Assembly: GCF_048544455.1 (NCBI RefSeq)
Contig: NC_133538.1
Span: forward strand, 144,023,922-144,087,921
DNA length: 64,000 bases
Source: Silene latifolia
Lineage: Eukaryota; Streptophyta; Magnoliopsida; Caryophyllales; Caryophyllaceae
Direction: 5' to 3'
In this document: positions 58,086 to 64,000 of the stretch, one piece after another
How positions within the stretch are numbered: the first letter of the stretch is position 1
Layout: each line of letters begins with the position of its first letter
Program-made: the position numbers and the translations under genes
Notes under the pieces: model-generated
The model's input: only the letters and a program-made list of their open reading frames with translations
What the model was told of the DNA's origin: nothing
The model's database searches: none

Positions 58086-60075
58086 TAATAATACGTTTGG
58101 GGTGCCGACGTGATATTGTTATGACTTGTGCTTGCTTTTTCTATGTTTTTGTCATATAGCTTAGTTCAGTTGCACTCAAAAAAGGAACCTTGTGTTTGTA
58201 ATGAATTGATTACCAGATAAATGCGGATCCAACCTTTCACAAAGAAACATCTATACTCTGAAAATTGCTTTCTAACTCCCTTTTTTAGAGACGGACACCA
58301 AAAAAAAAAACAAGTCTCAATTGTGTGTGCTTCTTAGAGTAACTTTCATGACCTTGCTACGCTTAAGGTATAAAACTAAGTTCGAATAACTATCTTGGGG
58401 TATGGCGCGCGACTCCTTTATCATTTAAGGAATTGCCAAACTAATAATACCAACACAATTGATTTGGTTTTGTATGTTGTTTTGCGAATTTGATTGTCAG
58501 GAATGGGGTCCCAAAAGCATGAAACAAGCTTCGCTTCTCCTTTATCATTTAAGGAATGCACAAATTCTGACTTTAGACGAACACTTACTTGCACTATTCA
58601 CTCACATTTTGTGAGAGGAAAACTATCAGTCTACAGCTTTAGATGGATATAATGAGGCGGATTGTAAGGAATGAGGATTTCATTTTGTAAACAAGATCAA
58701 TAGAGAAAGACAATAGACAAAAAGCCATACTATGTATTCAATGACTTTTCCTGCGCTAAATGAGAAAATGTGAAATACTCCTCATTTCACTCGGAATCAA
58801 ATTTCTTATTTTCATTTAACCTCATTTATATATCTAATCAACATTTAATAGTCACATGGCTATTGCATCCTAATGAAAAGTTAGAATCAATAAAGAATGT
58901 CATCAACTTGTCACTTTTAATAAATCCATTGTACATTATCATTTAAAATGACTAAATTATCTCCATTCTCTTTCAAAACATAAAAGGTGTCATATGAAAT
59001 AAAAAGGGTACTTTATAAGTATAGATGGATAGCTCGCACCAAGTTTTGCGGGACATTGATTCACGAATATACTACCCCTTTAATAAATTTGCATGAGGTG
59101 TACTCCGTTTTGTCAAAAGAAACTTAGAGTGAGTTCAAAAAGCTGAAACAAATGGATTGAAAAGTCAAAACTACATAAAACTCAGTTGATAAAAAACCAT
59201 TTAAGAACAATTGGTCTGCCTTGTGACGGGTTACCATTTGTGGTGGATATTTTGTGAGATAAAATGGTAACAAAAGGGGTTAGTAGAGAAAGGGGACCAC
59301 ATAAATAGTGTTGCAGAGAGAGAAAAAGTGGGTATATTGTGAGCTAAAATGGTATCCGTCACAAGCTTGTGACGGATATGTCATGTCTTCAATGAGAATT
59401 TGTGTTTTAAGAAAGACTTCGTCAACTTGCTGAATGCTTGCTTTTCTTTGATTACACGCTGCTCTAACCGACTCCAAAATCCTCAAGGAACTTGTGACAA
59501 CTTGTTAAATGCTTGCTTTTCTTTGATTACCGGTGCTGCAACCGGCTCTGAAATCCTGAAGGAACCTGTGTTAACCTCAATGTTAAGCAAGACACATTTA
59601 TGTTACTTGAGGGAATTGTAAAGAAAGTATTCCCTCGAGCCTCTATTTTTGAACGACCATTCGATGCTATCAAATTCTTTTCCTTTTATTGCCTATTTAT
59701 TTTAAAACAAGAAGACGAGAATGTTTCTTGCACGAGTGAAAAAAGAGGCTATAATAAGTTGACGAAGGGGTTTTTCCATTTTAAGATTGTAAGATGGTTT
59801 TTCTATTTTTCTTAGATAACGTTACAGTTTTGAATGTTTGTAGGATCGTGATGGATAAAGCAGTGAATTAATATTAAAATCAATAAAAACAAATGAGAAA
59901 TATGAAGGAAATAAGAGAGTCGAAATTTAAAGAGGGAATAGTAAGGAAATAATGGCAACTAACCAATACCGTATCCGCTTGGAATCTATATATGATGCAC
60001 TGTGTTCTAAACAAGTAATTGACTTACAAGATCCATCATGATTAGTTTGATTATGTAATACCAAATAACAGGATG
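58086..60075. other. Intergenic stretch with a 75-bp tandem duplication
   Basis: No gene recognised. If the Tat element is removed, 58086 joins 47420. Bases 59423-59497 and 59498-59572 are diverged tandem copies of a 75-bp unit containing AATGCTTGCTTTTCTTTGAT. Since 75 is a multiple of three, both strands show repeated peptides (LLNACFSLIT on plus, IKEKQAF on minus), but no convincing gene surrounds them. Confidence 0.45.
59423..59572. repeat. 75-bp tandem duplication
   Basis: Two head-to-tail copies with roughly 75 percent identity by eye. The conserved core is TGCTTGCTTTTCTTTGATTAC. Confidence 0.75.
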
Positions 60076-60385
60076 CGAGCTGTAATACCCAAAATTTTGT
60101 CAAATTTGAAAAACTTATTTATATTTACTAAGATGGTAAAAGTGGAGTTGAATAATTTAATTTTGAAATCTCATAATAAAACCAACTTCTTTGTTTTACT
60201 AGTCCTATGAGTGTTGGTCCTTATTTAGTTTAGGGGCCCATGTTGTATTTTAATACTAGTAAATAAATCTCATGTTTCCATGATCCATTTAAATAGAACT
60301 TAAGGGATAAACCCTTGTTTTCACAATCTCGTCTTCTAATTGTACCTCTTGCGGCTGCTCTTTCTACTTCCCTGAACACCATTGT

Positions 60386-60605
60386 GCTTCTATGATTTCT
60401 TTACCAAATTGGATATATATGTGTGTGTCTGATCCATAACAATTACCAACATTGATCGCCTTCCGTTCCGTCAAGCATTCTAACCGCATCTATGACTGCT
60501 TCTATGATTTCTTTACCAAATTGGATATATATGTGTCTGATCCATAACAATTACCAACATTGATCGGCTTCCGTTCCGTCAAGCATTCTAACCGCATCTA
60601 TGACT
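60386..60605. repeat. 112-bp tandem duplication inside the solo LTR
   Basis: 60386-60497 and 60498-60605 are nearly identical. The second copy lacks four bases of a TG run and has a C-to-G change. Such high identity suggests a recent duplication. Confidence 0.9.
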
Positions 60606-60807
60606 AACTATCATCCACCCCTTTCACGTTTGTTTCATAAGAGTTTTTTTTTTCGGGCTATCTAGGAAATTTTAAGGTAACACGATTTTACCGTCCCTAT
60701 TACTCTTATTATTGTTTGGGGTTGTTTGTTTATGTGCTAATTGTTATCGTGGTAAAGATAGGTAATGAAAGTTACGAACTTTAATATGTTGTTATATATG
60801 AGTAGTA

Positions 60808-60839
<32 letters not shown>
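60808..60839. repeat. (ATT)n microsatellite
   Basis: About ten ATT units. Confidence 0.9.
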
Positions 60840-60840
<1 letters not shown>

Positions 60841-62047
60841 CAATTTATTGTTTGTGAGATGGGTTAATACTGGTGATACGATTTGGAGTTGTGAATGAAA
60901 GATCTTGATTTTAGTAGTGTGATATTTAGACAGGGGTCATGCAAAGGAGTTATATGATGGCTGCATATGGGAGTATGTTCTAGTGGCGTTATAATCCATG
61001 AGATGCATGGTGTATATAAATTAGTTTGACCGGAATCATATGGAACAGATTATGGCATCTATTGACTATTGTCTCTTATGATTGCGTTAAGGATTGTCAG
61101 CTACTTGACTATGAGTTTGAGATAATGCTAACGTTGAGTTTATCATGCGACTTTTGGGACGTGTTCGTATACGGGGATTGCTATCTTGCCTCTTATATTG
61201 TGTTTGAATTGTCGTTCCTTTGTCCCTTGATTTGTGGGTGAGTAGTTTAGAGTTTTACTCTAAGTGTTGAGCACGGTTCATTATTGGACCTTTGACAATA
61301 TCGATATTGAAATTGAGATGAAAATTGGTTATTGGTATTGAGTTATGAGTTATGGGGCCTTTGAGCCGAGTTATGTTTACGGTCCAGAGCGACCATGGTT
61401 ATTGAGTTATTGAGTTATTTGAGTTTGAGATCGATATTGAGATGGAAATATTGTTTCGCGGTCTTATCCGCCAGTTCACTCACCCCTTATCATTGGTCTT
61501 AGGGTCGACGATGAGAATACGATATTTGGTTACTATATTATGAGACGGAGTATTGAGTGAGATGGAGTAATGAGTTGAGATTGAGTTAATTATTGGGACG
61601 AGAGTGTCCATTATATTGTGGAGTAGCTTTGAGCTTGAGATTAGTTATCGGGGAGTGTTTTTATTATTTTCTCTGTTTATTTTTATTTTTACATGTCTGT
61701 GTTTCCACGCCATGACCAAAAACTATTCTGCTTATATTGAGGTATTATCTGTTACTCAGCTTTCCGGCTGACGTGATTTCTCCCTTCGAGGCTACTCATC
61801 ATGGGGGTAGTTCCTTTTTGTCTTCTGATTTTATTTTCAGGTCTTTCCGCTGCGGTTCAAATGGAATTTCAAGTAAAGTTTTTAATTAAAGACTTTGTAA
61901 AAGATTTGTTCCATTTTATTTTCATTTGTATAAAGAGATTTTGTAATAGAGACTTTGTATATTAATTATAATATCTCTGTATTTCGGCGCGTTTTATATG
62001 TAAAAGTTAGTTTTATTTTTGCCGAAAATCAGGGGTGTTACACGAGC

Positions 62048-63070
62048 TATGAGAAGAAGGGAAAGAGGAAGGGATGTGGAGGAGAAAGAGGGAGGGAAAG
62101 ATAAGGATGAATAGCTCGAGGACATAGTGGAAGAGGAGTATTATGAGAGAAAAAGAAGGATAAAGAGGGGAGGTGGGGGCGGAGGAGGTGGTTGAGGGCG
62201 CGAGGATATCGGAGAGAAGACGAGGAGAGAAAAAGGAGGACAAGAGAGAAGGAGAGGTACTGGGGAAAGAGGAAAAAGAAGGGTAGAAGAAAAAAAAGGC
62301 GAGTAGTAATAGGAAGAGAAGTGATTATAATGAGAAATTAACAAAAATTATAAGAAAACTCCACCATTTCCTAGCCATTCATTATAGGAAGATAATGGTT
62401 AAGAAGAGAATTGAGACATGAAAATAGAAGGGGGGGGTGGAGAAGGAATAGGAAAGGGGACAAAGTGGATGAGAAAAATGAGGACGATGGGTATTAGGAA
62501 GCGGCAACGTTAAAGAGAAAAATAAAGAGGTAAAGAACAGAACGAGGCTAAAGGGCTGAAGAATAGGGGGAAGAGAAGGAGGAAGTGATAAGGGGAGTAA
62601 GACAAATAGTAAGAGGAGAACATGGATGAGGAAGGAGAAAGGGATGTAGGTCGAGAAATAGATTAAGGGAAAAGAATATGAGGTCGGGAGAGGGATCAGA
62701 AATGGAAGGATGTGAACGATAAGTGGAAAGAAAAAGAGGAAGGGGGAAGGAGGAGAAAGGGGAATATATGGAGGATGGAGGAGGAGGAGTACGAGGAAAA
62801 ATGAGAGGAGTAATAATATGAGAGTAAGTTGAGGAGAGGGGGAAATGGAGGATATATAAGAGGAGGATAGGGAAATATAGAAGGTATAAGGAAGGAGAAA
62901 TGGGAAAGGAAGAAGGAATACGAGGTTGAAGAAAAGAAGGTGGTTTAGGATGCGACGGGGTTGAAGAGAAAAAGAGGGAGATAAAGAGGATGACGAAGTA
63001 GAGGGGTATGAGGAAGGTTGGGGAAAAGGAGAAGGAAGATGAGGAGTAAGGAGGGGTAAGCAGTAAGAGG
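62048..63070. repeat. 1-kb purine-rich (GA/GGA) tract
   Basis: The plus strand is about nine-tenths purine over a kilobase, in irregular GAGGA, GGAAG, GAGAAA units with no fixed period. Open frames here on the minus strand are low-complexity Ser/Pro/Phe and not genes. Confidence 0.85.
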
Positions 63071-63075
63071 ATTAT

Positions 63076-63412
63076 ACATCTGATGTATTACCTCCAATTC
63101 TATAGTTTATGAGCATTCTAATAAAGTTTTTGAGTTTTATTTTAAAGTTTATGAGTTTTACTATGAAGTTTATGAGTTTTTTCATTTAAACATTATGCTC
63201 TAAAAAATTACAATAAAACTCAAAAATATTACTATAAGTTTAGTTAAATTTGAGTTTTGACGGAAAAAATATTAAAATCTAACTTATAAAGTTTAATATG
63301 CTCAAAAAATACACATATATGCTCAAAAACAAATAAAGTTTGAGGGAATAAGCTCAAAAAAAATACATATATGCTCAAAAAACAAAAAAGTCGGAAGTAG
63401 TACATCCGATGT
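63076..63412. mobile_element. MITE with self-palindromic termini (about 337 bp)
   Basis: Inverted ends ACATCTGATGTATTACCTCC and ACATCGGATGTACTACTTCC (right end read inward). The outermost 11 bases of each are themselves near-palindromic (ACATCNGATGT). The interior is A/T-rich with repeated GTTTATGAGTTTT units on the left and TATGCTCAAAAA units on the right. Superfamily not assigned; the target duplication is unclear (perhaps TA or TAT). Confidence 0.5.
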
Positions 63413-63591
63413 ATGTTCCTTTTCTTAGGGGTAAGGGGAGAAGAGCGATTAGTCTTAGGAGGAAGGCGAGGAGGAGGTGTGATGTTTACGTTACTTCGCA
63501 AAGTACAATCTAATACTAATGTCTTATATATTCCATGTAATTGTATTCTTTAACAGTTAACCATCTAAGCAAAAAGTGTAGTAATATTCGG

Positions 63592-63830
63592 ATATTCATA
63601 CTCTCAACAAAGTTAAATACAAATTATTTATGAATGGTTATAATTTTGTTTGCAATCGATTCAATCATCAAAATAATATAACAACAAGAGTTTCATTGTG
63701 ATCGACACTCAACATGTACAATCGAACCATATCGTATATTCATGTTCCCAACAAAATTAAATACGAAATATTTACGAATGTGGTCTTGTTTGCAATCAAT
63801 TCAAACTTTCCAAAAAAATATAACGATAAG
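63592..63830. repeat. 144-bp tandem repeat, second copy cut by an LTR
   Basis: 63592-63735 and 63736-63830 align from ATATTCAT through AACGATAAG with moderate divergence. The second copy ends at the LTR that starts at 63831, so its remainder probably lies beyond that element outside the window. Confidence 0.7.
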
Positions 63831-64000
63831 TGATGTGACCATAATTAGCGCATATTTAGCCCCCGAATTAGCCTTGTTCCCATGCTTTTTAGTGCATATT
63901 TGGGTCATTTATTGTCTTTAGTTCTTTGTTTTGCATATTCTTTGAGATTTTGATCCCTTGGTAAGAAAGGAGTGAAAATCTTGCATTTTCATGGCAAAAC
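63831..64000 (+). repeat. Start of another LTR of the pol-less Athila family
   Basis: From TGATGTGACCATAATTAG onward it matches the LTR start of the 28248-39231 element read on its own strand, with a handful of changes in 170 bp. It is preceded by A/T-rich DNA and not by a polypurine tract, so this is an outer boundary: a 5' LTR or solo LTR in plus orientation. The left half of its target duplication would be ATAAG. Confidence 0.85.

Larger units (their letters stand above)
60081..62042. repeat. Solo LTR, probably of a Tekay/Del-type chromovirus (1962 bp)
   Basis: It begins TGTAATACCCAAAATTTTG and ends GGGGTGTTACA, with the perfect duplication CGAGC on both sides (60076-60080 and 62043-62047). 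The TGTAATACCC start is common for large Tekay/Del LTRs; that lineage call is by recall. There is no coding sequence or second LTR, so it is read as a solo LTR. It contains a 112-bp tandem duplication and a short ATT repeat. Confidence 0.8.

Noticed and set aside
62013-62344. Ser/Pro/Phe/Leu-rich minus-strand frames resembling membrane peptides
   Set aside because: Low-complexity translation of the pyrimidine strand of the purine tract.

Overview
This is plant nuclear DNA made almost entirely of transposable elements. The evidence is Ty1/copia elements with initiator-Met-tRNA primer sites, Athila- and Tat-lineage Ty3/gypsy elements, an En/Spm (CACTA) transposon, a 5'-truncated LINE and several MITEs. 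It looks like a eudicot; a Caryophyllales source is only a guess. No intact host gene, rRNA, tRNA or CRISPR array was recognised. Possible host sequence is limited to an XS-domain-like exon fragment (about 6.75-7.26 kb) and exon-like scraps at about 46.1-47.4 kb.

Layout. 1-6745: 3' part of an Athila-type element (+ strand) with a broken ATHILA ORF, a leader intron and a complete 3' LTR. 6746-7260: XS-like gene fragment. 7562-11530: degraded CACTA transposon (- strand), one terminus present. 13112-15341: LINE fragment with poly-A tail. 15356-16790: solo LTR with TSD CTATC. 16868-17011: hAT-type MITE. 17336-22642: copia element A with TSD TAGAT. 23597-40190: copia element B, whose 3' LTR is split by a Mutator-like long-TIR element (28173-40163, 9-bp TSD). 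That element is itself split by an 11-kb Athila element lacking RT and integrase (28248-39231, TSD GTAAA). 40418-40674: Stowaway-like MITE. 41042-45962: copia element C, TSD GTTTT. 47421-58080: full-length Tat-lineage element (- strand, TSD ACAAG) with an antisense accessory gene. 60081-62042: solo LTR, TSD CGAGC. 62048-63060: 1-kb purine-rich tract. 63076-63412: MITE. 63831-64000: start of another LTR of the pol-less Athila family.

Nearly every coding region is broken, mostly by in-frame stops of the TGG-to-TAG/TGA kind, as expected when methylated cytosines in silenced repeats deaminate. The LTR pairs are still similar (a few percent difference by eye), so the insertions are fairly recent.

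The least ordinary pattern is a short palindromic motif module just upstream of the probable TATA box in three different Athila-type LTRs, with a different motif in each family. In the two elements whose interior is visible, the same motif appears a second time inside the element, upstream of the ATHILA ORF. It looks like a duplicated promoter-proximal module that could drive that ORF separately.
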